Origin: Neochlamydia sp. S13
GTDB taxonomy: Bacteria > Chlamydiota > Chlamydiia > Chlamydiales > Parachlamydiaceae
Direction: 5' to 3'
Length of the DNA: 64,000 nt
Assembly (NCBI RefSeq): GCF_000648235.2
Contig: NZ_AP017977.1
Location: 2,356,001 to 2,420,000 of the forward strand
Shown here: piece after piece, positions 25,573 to 34,132 of the stretch
Numbering within the stretch: position 1 is the first letter of the stretch
Layout of the letters: each line of letters opens with the position of its first letter
Position numbers and translations under genes: made by a program
The notes under the pieces: model-generated
What the model saw: only the letters and a program-made list of their open reading frames with translations
The model's database searches: none
What the model was told of the DNA's origin: nothing

Positions 25573-27207
25573 ATGCATTTAAAAATTTTGACAATTTTTT
25601 TTCTTTTAAGTACTTCATTATGTTGGGCCAAAGATAATTTTGTTGCCGATTTGACAGTTAAAATTCCCATGCGAGATGGTTATGAATTACCGGCAGATAT
25701 TTATTTTCCCGCGGATGGAAGGGAAAAAAAAGCTCCTTGTATCTTATTAAGATGCCCGGCGGGTCGCAAAGCAATGCCTTGGGTGGGATATACCTCTCTC
25801 ACCCATTTTGGCTATGTAGTAGTCATGCAGGATACCCGAAATGCTTTAGATATCAATGGGAAGACGGCTCCTTTTATTACCGATGGCTGGGGAGCTTTAC
25901 AAGATGGGTATGATACAGTTGAGTGGTTAGCAAAAAGTCCTTATACGAATGGAAAGATTGGGACCTTAGGCTTTTCAGCCGTAGGCTGCACTCAACTGCT
26001 ACTAGCACCTTCTGCACCTCCATCTCTTAAATGTCAGTATATTGGAATTGCTGCAGGTAGCTTATACCATCACGCCATTTTTCCAGGTGGACAGCTTCAT
26101 AAAAATCAGGTAGAAGGATGGCTAGGATATTATTCTAAAGATACAGGGGTTTTAAGCTTTGTAAGCTCTCAGCCTTTTTATAATGCATTTTGGGAGGAGT
26201 TAGACTCAATCAAGGTGGCACAAAAAGTGAGAGTGCCAGGATTTTTATATGGAGGGTGGTATGACACCTTTTTGCAAGGGACCATCGATGCTTTCGTATC
26301 TCGGCAGAATCATGGAGGGAAAGGCGCTTTAGGAAAGCAGAAATTGTTGATAGGGCCGTGGACTCATTGGTGGCCTATATCCTCTAAGCTAGGTGATTTT
26401 CCTGTTCCTCCTCAAGGATTTTCTCCCTCTTATGATATGTCTCCTCAACGTTGGTTTGATTATCACCTTAAAGGCATAGAAAATGGTGTAGATCAATTGC
26501 CTCCCGTGACCTATTACGTGATGGGTCCTTTTGATGGCTCGCCTTCGAAAGGAAACGTATGGAAAACTGCTGAAAATTGGCCCATACCTGCTAAAAATAA
26601 AGCTTTTTATTTGGGGCAAAGCCATAAATTAATGACCGAGATAACAAAAGAAAAAAGGGTCGTCTATTCCTTTAATGCTGACCCTAAAAATCCTGTTCCT
26701 ACAATAGGAGGGCGTAATCTCTTTCTAGACTGTGGCCCTAGAGATCAGCGAGCGATTGAAAGTCGTTCCGATGTACTGGTATTTACTACTGAACCCTTAG
26801 AAGAAGACCTGGAAGTCACTGGCCATTTATTAGCTAAATTATATGTAACTTCCAATGCTTCTGACACCGATTTCGTCGTACGTTTAAGTGATGTCTACCC
26901 GGATGGGCGTAGCATTTTAATTTCCGATGGAATCCATCGAACGGCCATTCAATCTCCTCAGCTAAAAAGATGGGCTTCTTGGCAAAAGCCTTATGAGATT
27001 GAGATTGATTTAGCTTCTACGAGTATGGTTTTTGCCAAAGGGCATTGTATAAGAGTCTCAATTTGCGGTTCAAATTTTCCTCGCTATGAGGTTAATCACA
27101 ACGTGGGTTTATTAGAAATGGCTTCTGGTCGGTGTGCTATAGCCCGCAATAAAATCTATACCGGCCCGGCTTATCCTTCACGCCTTATTTTACCCCTAGT
27201 TGAATAA
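25573..27207 (+). CDS. Secreted CocE/NonD-family hydrolase (X-Pro dipeptidyl-peptidase S15 fold)
   Basis: A 544-aa alpha/beta hydrolase with a signal peptide (about residues 1-19, ending CWA), so it acts in the periplasm or outside the cell. The S15/CocE features are VKIPMRDGYELPADIYFP at the start, VVVMQDTRNA, and DGYDTVEWLAKSPYTNGKIG. The nucleophile elbow is GFSAVG with Ser135. The acid is likely the Asp of GGWYDTFLQG and the base the His of IGPWTHWW. The C-terminal jelly-roll domain (PepX C-terminal type) begins around VFTTEPLEEDLEVTGHLLA. Family members hydrolyse esters, amides or proline peptides; the substrate here is unknown. It lies just downstream of the IS, which has not disrupted it, and is convergent with mcsB. 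Confidence 0.88.
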   Translation: MHLKILTIFFLLSTSLCWAKDNFVADLTVKIPMRDGYELPADIYFPADGREKKAPCILLRCPAGRKAMPWVGYTSLTHFGYVVVMQDTRNALDINGKTAPFITDGWGALQDGYDTVEWLAKSPYTNGKIGTLGFSAVGCTQLLLAPSAPPSLKCQYIGIAAGSLYHHAIFPGGQLHKNQVEGWLGYYSKDTGVLSFVSSQPFYNAFWEELDSIKVAQKVRVPGFLYGGWYDTFLQGTIDAFVSRQNHGGKGALGKQKLLIGPWTHWWPISSKLGDFPVPPQGFSPSYDMSPQRWFDYHLKGIENGVDQLPPVTYYVMGPFDGSPSKGNVWKTAENWPIPAKNKAFYLGQSHKLMTEITKEKRVVYSFNADPKNPVPTIGGRNLFLDCGPRDQRAIESRSDVLVFTTEPLEEDLEVTGHLLAKLYVTSNASDTDFVVRLSDVYPDGRSILISDGIHRTAIQSPQLKRWASWQKPYEIEIDLASTSMVFAKGHCIRVSICGSNFPRYEVNHNVGLLEMASGRCAIARNKIYTGPAYPSRLILPLVE

Positions 27208-27233
27208 TGTTTGCTTTATTTAATAAGGAAAAA

Positions 27234-27260
27234 AGCTTGCTAATTTATAATTAGCAAGCT
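27234..27260 (-). terminator. Strong intrinsic terminator between hydrolase and mcsB
   Basis: AGCTTGCTAATT (27234-27245) and AATTAGCAAGCT (27249-27260) form a perfect 12-bp stem with a 3-base loop. On the minus strand a run of five T follows, 16 bp after the mcsB stop codon. On the plus strand a TTTATTTTT stretch follows a few bases later, so it may work for both convergent genes. Confidence 0.8.
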
Positions 27261-27275
27261 AAACAAGCTTTATTT

Positions 27276-28349
27276 TTAAACTCTTAGATGCGCTTGAAGG
27301 AGAGCTTTATGGATAAACTCTGCTCTTTTATGGACAATTTCTTCTTGAGGGAGATGTGTTTTCTCATGAAATTCTGCTAGCAAATGGGATCTTCGACAAT
27401 TAAAGAATAGTTGATTGATGGATTGGCGGGAGATGCCTTCTACCCAGCCCATTTCAATTCCTAATTTAAGGAGACTGATAGCGTTGAGGGCTTCAATAGC
27501 ATCAATTTGATAAGAATGGGTCAAAATACCAAAGGCACGACTGATTTTATCCTTAATATAAGGATCGCTACTGGCTCGAATTTGATTTCTAGCAGTGTTT
27601 TCTTCGACAACCATTTTAGTGGCAAAGGCATTTAAATTAGAAATGATCGATTCCTCGGTAACGCCTAGGGTATAGTTATTTTGCACGACTAGCAAATCAC
27701 CAATAATTTCTTTGGGAGAGCCTCGAAGGCCAAAGCAAGCAATGCTTTCCTCTTTATTTTTTTCTACTATTTCCTCCATTTTTCCCGTATGAACAAGAGC
27801 GGGAAGTTGAAGATAGATAGAAACAAGTAAAGCTGTGCCGCAGCTACCTATATCTGCAGTAAGAAAGCCATATTTAGCATTATAGGCAAAAGAAATGTTC
27901 TGGCCGATAGTGGTTTCAATTTTCAGAAGTTTATTCCAGGCTTTTTCTAGTTCGCCTTTACATTCGATAAGCTGCAAGTGGAGGTGATTGCGGATATTAA
28001 AAGAAGCTAAAAATTGCCCCGAAGCGTCAATGATAAAAGCTTCTCCTAAATGAGCCTGGATAAAATTATCATTAGACCAAAAATGTTCTCCTAGAAATTC
28101 TTTCTCAAAAGGTTCCATTTCTTCCGCCCGAATAAGAGTGGCTGTCTCGAGTAGATCTAAAGATAGAATTTCTTTGCTTAAAACTGAAACCACCTGCTTA
28201 CGTCGCTCTGTACTAAGTTTGCCGGGGAAATTGAATTTCTCAAGATTTCGATGCAGATGAAGAATGGAAGCTAGCCAAATGTCATTATCATTGTTTTGCC
28301 AAAGCTTTTTCTGGTTAATAATAACATTAGATTTATTATTGTTGGCCAT
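27276..28349 (-). CDS. mcsB: McsB-like protein arginine kinase homologue with degenerate active site
   Basis: A 357-aa member of the ATP:guanido phosphotransferase family. The start at 28349 is preferred because GGAG lies 7 bases upstream; an ATG at 28364 would add five residues. The gene overlaps mcsA by 14 bp. McsB normally phosphorylates arginines on proteins to mark them for ClpCP. Compared with B. subtilis McsB as I recall it, SSRIRLAR is ASILHLHR here, NEEDHIRIQ is NIRNHLHLQ, and the catalytic Cys of TSCPTNVGTG is Asp166 (TADIGSCGTA), with a Cys at 170 instead. LRG and QNNYTLGVTEE are kept. The fold is thus retained but ATP-binding arginines and the catalytic thiol are not. It may be a pseudokinase or a phospho-arginine reader. 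Confidence 0.85.
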   Translation of the reverse strand: MANNNKSNVIINQKKLWQNNDNDIWLASILHLHRNLEKFNFPGKLSTERRKQVVSVLSKEILSLDLLETATLIRAEEMEPFEKEFLGEHFWSNDNFIQAHLGEAFIIDASGQFLASFNIRNHLHLQLIECKGELEKAWNKLLKIETTIGQNISFAYNAKYGFLTADIGSCGTALLVSIYLQLPALVHTGKMEEIVEKNKEESIACFGLRGSPKEIIGDLLVVQNNYTLGVTEESIISNLNAFATKMVVEENTARNQIRASSDPYIKDKISRAFGILTHSYQIDAIEALNAISLLKLGIEMGWVEGISRQSINQLFFNCRRSHLLAEFHEKTHLPQEEIVHKRAEFIHKALLQAHLRV

Positions 28350-28896
28350 TACTTTTCTCCACATTTTCCTCTGTCAAAGCTCTAATTTGATCACGCAGCC
28401 ATGCAGCCTGCTCATAATCTTCTCTCTTTATTGTCTCATTGAGGGCTTCGTTAAGAGCTAGTAGACGTAAAGAAGGGCTGATTTCTCTAACCTCACCGGG
28501 GCTGCGTCCTATATGAAGAGGAAAAATTTTTTTATTAGCTTTTACGCGAGGAGGAACTTTATCGAGAATGAGGAGTTCTTGTAAGATAATGTCATCAAAA
28601 ACTTCGTAGCAATTGCTACATCCTAAAGAGGCTCCTACGCGTAATGCTTCTAAAGAGGTATTGCATTCCCCACAAGCCAGGCTTGTTTCCCCGACCATAT
28701 GGCCCATTTCTTTTTCACTTGTTTGGCCATGGAGCTTACGTCGAAAGATAGGGCAGTCTGAGCACATGCTGGTTTGTGAGACAGTATTTCCGATGAGCTC
28801 CGTATACCAAATGGCCACAGGTTTTTTGCATTCTGTGCATTCAATGGGGCGTTCAGGAACTTGCTCTTCAAAAAATTCAAAGGCCTTTTTAACCAT
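28336..28896 (-). CDS. mcsA: McsA-like zinc-finger protein with UVR domain
   Basis: A 186-aa partner protein of McsB. I chose the ATG at 28896 because everything upstream in the frame lacks family features. It has four Cys pairs in CxxC form (ECTECKK, MCSDC, ACGEC, GCSNC; residues about 20-100), the zinc-binding part of McsA, and a C-terminal UVR motif (LNEALNETIKREDYEQAAWL) that in McsA and UvrB/UvrC mediates protein contacts. In Firmicutes McsA activates McsB within the ClpC/CtsR stress system; no ctsR or clpC is next to it here. The mcsA-mcsB overlap and shared terminator indicate one operon. Confidence 0.88.
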   Translation of the reverse strand: MVKKAFEFFEEQVPERPIECTECKKPVAIWYTELIGNTVSQTSMCSDCPIFRRKLHGQTSEKEMGHMVGETSLACGECNTSLEALRVGASLGCSNCYEVFDDIILQELLILDKVPPRVKANKKIFPLHIGRSPGEVREISPSLRLLALNEALNETIKREDYEQAAWLRDQIRALTEENVEKSNGQQ

Positions 28897-29466
28897 AATC
28901 GATCTTTTGATAGATGTTATATATTTACACCTACTATAGAAAATGTGAGCAAAAAAGTATAAATTTATTTTCGTAGGTAGAGTGTTTTTTTGCTTATTTG
29001 GTTTTGGCACCCATTAGAGGGCGTTTTTATCTATAGCCGACAGGATTCTAGTAGAGGCTTAAGCTTACCATTAGCTTGCAAAGAGCTTAAGGTTTTATCT
29101 CTTCATTTGTAAAAGTTAATTTTTAGTGAGTTTTTAAATGCTAAGAGCATAAACCTATTCTAATATCCTTTACAGTTAAGTTTGATCCATTTATAGGAGG
29201 GAGGGGCGCTTAATAACAAAAGGTAGGCAGATTAGGACTTTAATTAGATGCAAGTTAAATATAAACCATGAAAGATGGAAAAGCAGATGCTTTGTAAGCT
29301 TGAGAGGCCTATTTAAAGGATAAAGTATTTCTAAAGGCAAAAAATGAGGGATCTGATTTACGGGTAATTGGCTTGATAAATGCTTAACTTAAATTAGCAA
29401 GATTAAAAAGTTAAAATTACCTTAAAGCTTGAGATGAAGTGTAACATAGACATTGCTTAAAAGCTT
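28897..29466. other. Gene-free stretch upstream of mcsA
   Basis: About 570 bases between mcsA and the tRNA genes. The first part should contain the mcsA promoter. A frame upstream of the chosen mcsA start is open for 38 codons but has no family similarity. No RNA gene or repeat is recognised elsewhere. Confidence 0.45.
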
Positions 29467-29538
29467 GAGACTTGATGGACTCGAACCATCGACCCTCTCA
29501 TTAAAAGTGAGATGCTCTACCGACTGAGCTAAAGTCTC
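29467..29538 (-). tRNA. tRNA-Lys (anticodon TTT)
   Basis: A 72-nt cloverleaf on the minus strand. The acceptor stem pairs GAGACTT with AAGTCTC, the D-arm has TAGCTCAGTCGGTAGAGC, the anticodon loop CTTTTAA gives TTT, and the T-arm contains GGTTCGAGTCC. CCA is not encoded. It lies 8 bp from the tRNA-Glu gene, so both are probably one transcript. Confidence 0.95.
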
Positions 29539-29546
29539 GTGCAATT

Positions 29547-29620
29547 GACCCCAAGGGGATTCGAACCCCTGTTATCGGAATGAAAATCCGGTGTCCTAGG
29601 CCAGGCTAGACGATGGGGCC
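29547..29620 (-). tRNA. tRNA-Glu (anticodon TTC)
   Basis: A 74-nt cloverleaf on the minus strand. The acceptor stem pairs GGCCCCA with TGGGGTC with one G-T pair. The anticodon loop TTTTCAT gives TTC, and the T-arm has GGGGTTCGAATCCCC. The first anticodon-stem pair appears to be C-A. CCA is not encoded. It is the first of two tRNAs downstream of frr. Confidence 0.95.
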
Positions 29621-29628
29621 TGACTAGC

Positions 29629-29657
29629 ACCTTATAAGATTGAGAAATCTATAAGGT
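29629..29657 (+). repeat. Inverted repeat just upstream of tRNA-Glu
   Basis: ACCTTATAAGAT and ATCTATAAGGT form a stem with one bulged base and a 6-base loop, followed on the plus strand by ATTTTT. It lies between frr and the tRNA genes, 8 bp from the tRNA 5' end. On the transcribed minus strand no T-run follows. It may be a processing signal or a weak terminator. Confidence 0.4.
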
Positions 29658-29721
29658 ATTTTTCTTCAAGTTTCCTTAAAGAGGCCTAATGTTACAGGAT
29701 TTTGACTTTTATAAGCAATAA

Positions 29722-30273
29722 CTAAATGGTGATAATTTCTTTTTCTTTTTTTTCTGCTAGCTCGTCAGCTTCTTTGCAAAACTTATCTGTCAACTCTTGG
29801 ACATTTTTCTCATTCTTTTTCAGCCCATCTTCAGTAAGCTCACCAGCTGTCTTCTGTTTTTTGGCAGCTTCATTAAATTCTCGGCGTATATTACGAATAC
29901 TAATTTTTGCTTCTTCTTTCTTTTTATGGCATTGCTTGACCATCTCTTTGCGCATATTTTCATCCATAGGAGGAATCTTAATGCGGATAGAATTAGCATC
30001 CACGATAGGCATAAAGCCTAGATTAGCTTTTTCAATGGATTTGCCAATTGCATTTGTTGTAGAAGGATCAAAAGGAGTAATTAAAAGCGTACGTGCTTCA
30101 GGGGCTGTCACATTAGCAACTTCTTTGATACGCATGCTAGAGCCATAAATTTCTACAAAAATGCTATCTAACATACCCGCATTGGCACGATTGGTGCGTA
30201 TAGATTTTAAATCATTTTTCAAATGTTCAATCGCTACTAACATTTTAGATTTTGCTTGTTCAAGAATATTCAT
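29722..30273 (-). CDS. frr: Ribosome recycling factor
   Basis: Splits post-termination ribosomes together with EF-G. The 183-aa length and sequence are typical: [19 protein letters not shown] at the N-terminus, [20 protein letters not shown] in domain [22 protein letters not shown], and the C-terminal [14 protein letters not shown]-like helix. It lies 50 bp downstream of pyrH in the common bacterial order pyrH-frr, and upstream of two tRNA genes. Confidence 0.97.
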   Translation of the reverse strand: MNILEQAKSKMLVAIEHLKNDLKSIRTNRANAGMLDSIFVEIYGSSMRIKEVANVTAPEARTLLITPFDPSTTNAIGKSIEKANLGFMPIVDANSIRIKIPPMDENMRKEMVKQCHKKKEEAKISIRNIRREFNEAAKKQKTAGELTEDGLKKNEKNVQELTDKFCKEADELAEKKEKEIITI

Positions 30274-30323
30274 TATACAACTCCATTTTTCCTATGTTCA
30301 GACTGTCTCTTCATAGACTTTTC

Positions 30324-31046
30324 TTAACTAATTAATGTTCCATTTTCCGTTTTCGATAATATTTGTTTTAAAGATTCTTTTCCAAGAGCTTCCATGCTAA
30401 ACACAAAAATAGGAAGCTGATTATTCATGCAAAGAGCGATGGAAGTTGTATCCATAACTTCTAGCTTTTCTGCAAGATATTGAGAGTAAGACAAAGTCAT
30501 ATATTTTTTTGCTTGAGGAAATTTTAAAGGGTCTTGAGTGTAGACACCCTTGACTTTGGTAGCCTTAAGCAAAACATCAGCTTGTATTTCGCAAGCACGT
30601 AGGGCAGCAGCGCTGTCCGTAGTGAAATAAGGATTACCGGTGCCACCTACGAAAAGGACGATATGGCCAGCAGCAAGGTAGTCGTTAGTGCGGTTCCAGT
30701 TATAGCTTTCGGCCACCTTAGGGCATTCAAGGGCGCTTATTAGCTTAGTTGTACAGCCAATAGAGGTTAAGGCTTGCTGTAGGGCTATACCATTCATGAG
30801 GGTAGCTAACATGCCCATTTGATCTGCAGCAGAGCGAGGGATTTTTGAGTCTTTTAATTGAAGACCTCGAAAAAGATTTCCTCCTCCAATGACCAAAGCT
30901 AATTCAAAACCTTCTTGCTTTATATTTTTTAGCGCGCTAGCTAACTGCTGCGTAGTAGGAAAATGGATGCCAAAAGGCTGCTCACCTAATAGGGTTTCTC
31001 CAGAAAGTTTTAACAAGATTCGCTTGGCGTTAGATAGATTTGTCAT
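30324..31046 (-). CDS. pyrH: Uridylate kinase (UMP kinase)
   Basis: Phosphorylates UMP to UDP for pyrimidine nucleotide synthesis; a hexameric amino-acid-kinase-fold enzyme. I chose the ATG at 31046 (240 aa), which puts RILLKLSGETLLG at the N-terminus as in the family; an ATG at 31094 would add an unusual hydrophobic stretch. The GGGNLFRG motif, the DQMGMLATLMNG segment and VGGTGNPYFTTDSAAALRA are all present, as is the late EVMDTTSIALC. Next in the operon is frr. The usual upstream neighbours tsf and rpsB are not seen; a secreted-protein gene lies upstream. Confidence 0.95.
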   Translation of the reverse strand: MTNLSNAKRILLKLSGETLLGEQPFGIHFPTTQQLASALKNIKQEGFELALVIGGGNLFRGLQLKDSKIPRSAADQMGMLATLMNGIALQQALTSIGCTTKLISALECPKVAESYNWNRTNDYLAAGHIVLFVGGTGNPYFTTDSAAALRACEIQADVLLKATKVKGVYTQDPLKFPQAKKYMTLSYSQYLAEKLEVMDTTSIALCMNNQLPIFVFSMEALGKESLKQILSKTENGTLIS

Positions 31047-31319
31047 CACTCTTCTCATCTTACAAAAAAGGTATAGATTAAACAAAAAATACATTCTAGA
31101 AAACCTTAATTGCTACGTGCCTTTAAATAGGATTTAAGGTCAGCGCCATTAAAGCTGGCTTGCAACTTCCTGAGCAATGGATTGAAAATTTATTTCAAGG
31201 GATTTTAGGCAACTTAAGGCGCGACTTTCAAGCTGGGTTTAAAAGTAGGTGAGGAATGAAAAGGATAAAAAACTTAAAATATATTTAAGAAACAATTGAG
31301 GATTTTCTTATATAAGAAA

Positions 31320-31793
31320 TTAAGATTGCTGCGAAGAAGTGGAAGAGTAGCTCTCATAGATTTTGATATGCATAATTTTCCAATCGCCTTCTTGATTAGC
31401 CAGATCAAATTCAAGGTAAAATTTTTGATTAGCTGGCGAGCCTTTTAACAAGATTTGGTAAGTAGCTTGATCTTTGGCTACATTAGTAAAGGAAACATTA
31501 TTTCTAGTGAGTTGAATAGTTAAAACTTTTCCATAAAGGTCTTGGGTGAATAGCCGAAAATAGTTGAAAGAAGAGGCTTTTTGAAACTCCTTACTTGTAC
31601 TTAGAAAATAAGCGTCATTAATATTTCTTTGTTGAATGCGTTCAAGAAAGATTTGTATAGCCTGGACTACAGCTAATTCTTCCTGCTCCGTGGGAGGCTG
31701 TAAAGATAAACGTTTTTCAAAAAAATCTATAACAGACTCTTCAGCAGCTAATGATAAAGATAGAGTGGTAAATAAAATAAATAAGTATTTCAA
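31320..31793 (-). CDS. Small secreted protein, NTF2-like/DUF4864-type fold
   Basis: A 157-aa exported protein with a signal peptide (residues 1-16, LSLSLAAEE). The mature part has a helix ending in IQIFLERIQQRNINDAYFLS, which is the hallmark of DUF4864-like or SnoaL/NTF2-like secreted domains. A strand region with KFYLEFDLANQEGDWKIMHI follows, and a Ser-rich tail. It starts 10 bp after the TPR membrane protein gene on the same strand, so they form an operon. Function unknown. No catalytic residues can be named. Confidence 0.65.
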   Translation of the reverse strand: MKYLFILFTTLSLSLAAEESVIDFFEKRLSLQPPTEQEELAVVQAIQIFLERIQQRNINDAYFLSTSKEFQKASSFNYFRLFTQDLYGKVLTIQLTRNNVSFTNVAKDQATYQILLKGSPANQKFYLEFDLANQEGDWKIMHIKIYESYSSTSSQQS

Positions 31794-31802
31794 TGGATGC
31801 TC

Positions 31803-32849
31803 TTAAGAAAAAGGTTTAAATAAGCCATAATTTTCCATTAGGCTTTCTGCCTTTTTATAATGCGTACGTTTTAATTCTTCATACACACGTAGTCCCTGCG
31901 CATTGAACCCTTGTTGGAAGTAAAGGAGGCCCAGTTTATAAAAAGTTTCTCGATCACCAGGGTTTAATTTTAAGATGGTTTCATATTCTTTAATTTCTTC
32001 TTTAGGCATTTGTAAATCCCGATAGCTATAAGCTAATTGCGCATGAACCCAGGGATCATTGGGCGCATAATCATTAAGGACCTTAAATTCTTCAATGGCT
32101 CGTTCGGCAATTGCACGGAATTTTTCTTCCATCTGAAAGGAATAGCGCTCTACAGGCATCCAACGTTCTTCATCATAGCCCTCTAACTTACGCGGATCTA
32201 CGTAAAGCCCGGAAAGCATAACATAAGCATTGGCAAGCGAGGCATGGACTTCCAAGCTGGTCGGCTCACACTTGACAAGCTTGATATTCTCTTCTACAGA
32301 AGTTAACAAGAGAAGTTCTTTAAAGCGATGGACATCTTGCCAATGCCACCAGCAGCTAAATTTTTCTATAAAAGAATGTAAAGATTTTAGCCATTGAGGG
32401 AAGGAGTAGAAATTATACTCTTTGCCGTGAAGGTTATTAGCTAATTTGCAACATGCATTGGCTAAAGCAATATGATGCTCTGGGCAGCCTTCTTGATAAT
32501 TCAAAAGGCTTTTGCAAGCAGCCAAATAACGTTGAATGATCTCTTTATGCTGCTCAGGCTTCTTAGTCTGGTAATAAACTTTCAAAATGAAATAAGAAAA
32601 AAAAGTAAGAAATACTCCAGCTAAACACATAGCCAGTAAAGCTGATTGTGTCAATAAGCTAAAAAAGGTAACCATTAAGATACATTCAATCCCACCTAAT
32701 ATTAAAAAAATTAAGTGTAAGATCACATAAGATCGCATCATACCCTCAAACTGAGGAATAATAGAAGCAATGATAGGGTTGATGTGGTCGTTATAAAAGA
32801 AGGTATTAGCTTGAAAGTAAGTTTCTCCTTCAATGCGGGAGGATGACAT
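31803..32849 (-). CDS. Membrane-anchored TPR protein
   Basis: A 348-aa protein with two transmembrane helices at about residues 40-62 and 66-92 and a cytoplasmic or periplasmic C-terminal half with tetratricopeptide-like repeats (for example EFKVLNDYAPNDPWVHAQLA and ILKLNPGDRETFYKLGLLYF). TPRs mediate protein-protein contacts. It is followed after 10 bp by the small secreted protein gene. I do not recognise a named chlamydial family. Membrane topology of the TPR part is not determined. Confidence 0.75.
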   Translation of the reverse strand: MSSSRIEGETYFQANTFFYNDHINPIIASIIPQFEGMMRSYVILHLIFLILGGIECILMVTFFSLLTQSALLAMCLAGVFLTFFSYFILKVYYQTKKPEQHKEIIQRYLAACKSLLNYQEGCPEHHIALANACCKLANNLHGKEYNFYSFPQWLKSLHSFIEKFSCWWHWQDVHRFKELLLLTSVEENIKLVKCEPTSLEVHASLANAYVMLSGLYVDPRKLEGYDEERWMPVERYSFQMEEKFRAIAERAIEEFKVLNDYAPNDPWVHAQLAYSYRDLQMPKEEIKEYETILKLNPGDRETFYKLGLLYFQQGFNAQGLRVYEELKRTHYKKAESLMENYGLFKPFS

Positions 32850-33070
32850 GGTAACACTCTTGATAAAGCTTCAGGAAGACCTTTTATAAGGTTTGCTCTA
32901 AATTTAAACAAGGCTTTTTATGTTAGCACCCCGTTTTTGTTAGCTGTGAGAGCCTTAATTCTATAATTCATTAGGTAATTTCAAGGAAATGATGAGCAAT
33001 GCGATGGATAGTTTATGAAAAAAGTAATCAACTACAGAAAGGCAGTATAAACCCGGGAGATGCTTTTTCT

Positions 33071-34003
33071 TTAGCTAGTCGTTTGTTGGTCTACCCTAAC
33101 GCTAGACTTTTTTAATTCTTCTTGATAGAAAAGACTTAAGCCTAGCAAATTAAGGGCCGAAGAAATGAAAAAAGCTAGGCCTAGCTCCTCTCCTAAGAGA
33201 GCCCACCCGAATAGAGCAGAAAACATTGAAGTGGAAAAGCCTGCAAAAGACATAAAAGTGGCAGAAAAACGTTTCATCAGCCAGCCATAAAGATTATAGC
33301 AGATAAGATTTGAAACAAGTAACAACCAAGCGGCACAAATAAAGAAGGGGACAAGGTTATTGAGATTAACAGGTACTGGCTTCCAATCTTCTACTAACAT
33401 CGAATGAAAAAGGGTAATGATCCCACCTATCAGCATGCTCATTCCATTGGCAAATAAAGGCGAGTAAAGATTTTCATTAACGAGCTGACGTAAAAGAATC
33501 CATCCATAAACACTTGTGGTAGCTGCAATGATTACAGCTAACTCTGCCCAAGAAAACATAAAGAAATGGCCCGCTTTTTGCTCTGCAGATGTTTCACTGA
33601 GTAACATGGGAAGTATGCCTACAAATCCAATCATTAATCCTATCCATTTTTTTATCGACATTTTTTCTGTGAAAATAAAATAGGAAAATAAAGCAGATAT
33701 AAAGGGAGAAAGGCTATAGATAAAACATGTTTTAAAAGAGGTTAAATATTTAAGACCCCAAAATTCGAGTACATTGGTAATATAAATGTTAAAGAAAGCC
33801 AGGCGTAAGATACGGCCAAAGCTGTGCCAGTTCATGGAGATGCGGGCGCCCTTGCGGTAAAATTCATAGGCTAAAAGAAGTATACCCGCCACTAGCATGC
33901 GCGATCCAATCAGAAAAAAAGGCTGTGCATATTCTAGAGCGACTTTGCCGACTGTGAAAACGCTAGCAAAAAGGGCAAAAAGTACAAATACAAAAAACAT
34001 CAA
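33071..34003 (-). CDS. EamA/DMT-family transporter
   Basis: A 310-aa integral membrane protein with about ten hydrophobic segments in two homologous halves of the drug/metabolite transporter fold. Family signs are RMLVAGILLLAYEF in the first half, FIYSLSPFISALFSYFIFTE with EKMSIKKWIGLMIGFVGI, and in the second half SGFSTSMFSALFGWALLGEE-like residues followed by SALNLLGLSLF. Substrates vary in the family, from metabolites to SAM and nucleotide sugars; for this one it is unknown. Its flanks are short spacers; it is not clearly in an operon. Confidence 0.85.
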   Translation of the reverse strand: MMFFVFVLFALFASVFTVGKVALEYAQPFFLIGSRMLVAGILLLAYEFYRKGARISMNWHSFGRILRLAFFNIYITNVLEFWGLKYLTSFKTCFIYSLSPFISALFSYFIFTEKMSIKKWIGLMIGFVGILPMLLSETSAEQKAGHFFMFSWAELAVIIAATTSVYGWILLRQLVNENLYSPLFANGMSMLIGGIITLFHSMLVEDWKPVPVNLNNLVPFFICAAWLLLVSNLICYNLYGWLMKRFSATFMSFAGFSTSMFSALFGWALLGEELGLAFFISSALNLLGLSLFYQEELKKSSVRVDQQTTS

Positions 34004-34132
34004 TGGATCTCTTTTAAATTATTTATAGGATATAGCAAAAAGCAAAAAGATTCAATTAAGAAGGAGCAAAAGCTTGCCGGGCACATTAATTTCCATCTTT
34101 AAATTTTTTTTGAGGGGATCGGTATAATTGAT

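Noticed and set aside
28897-29010. Longer mcsA starting at 29010
   Set aside because: The extra 38 residues have no similarity to McsA and the ATG at 28896 gives the standard N-terminus.
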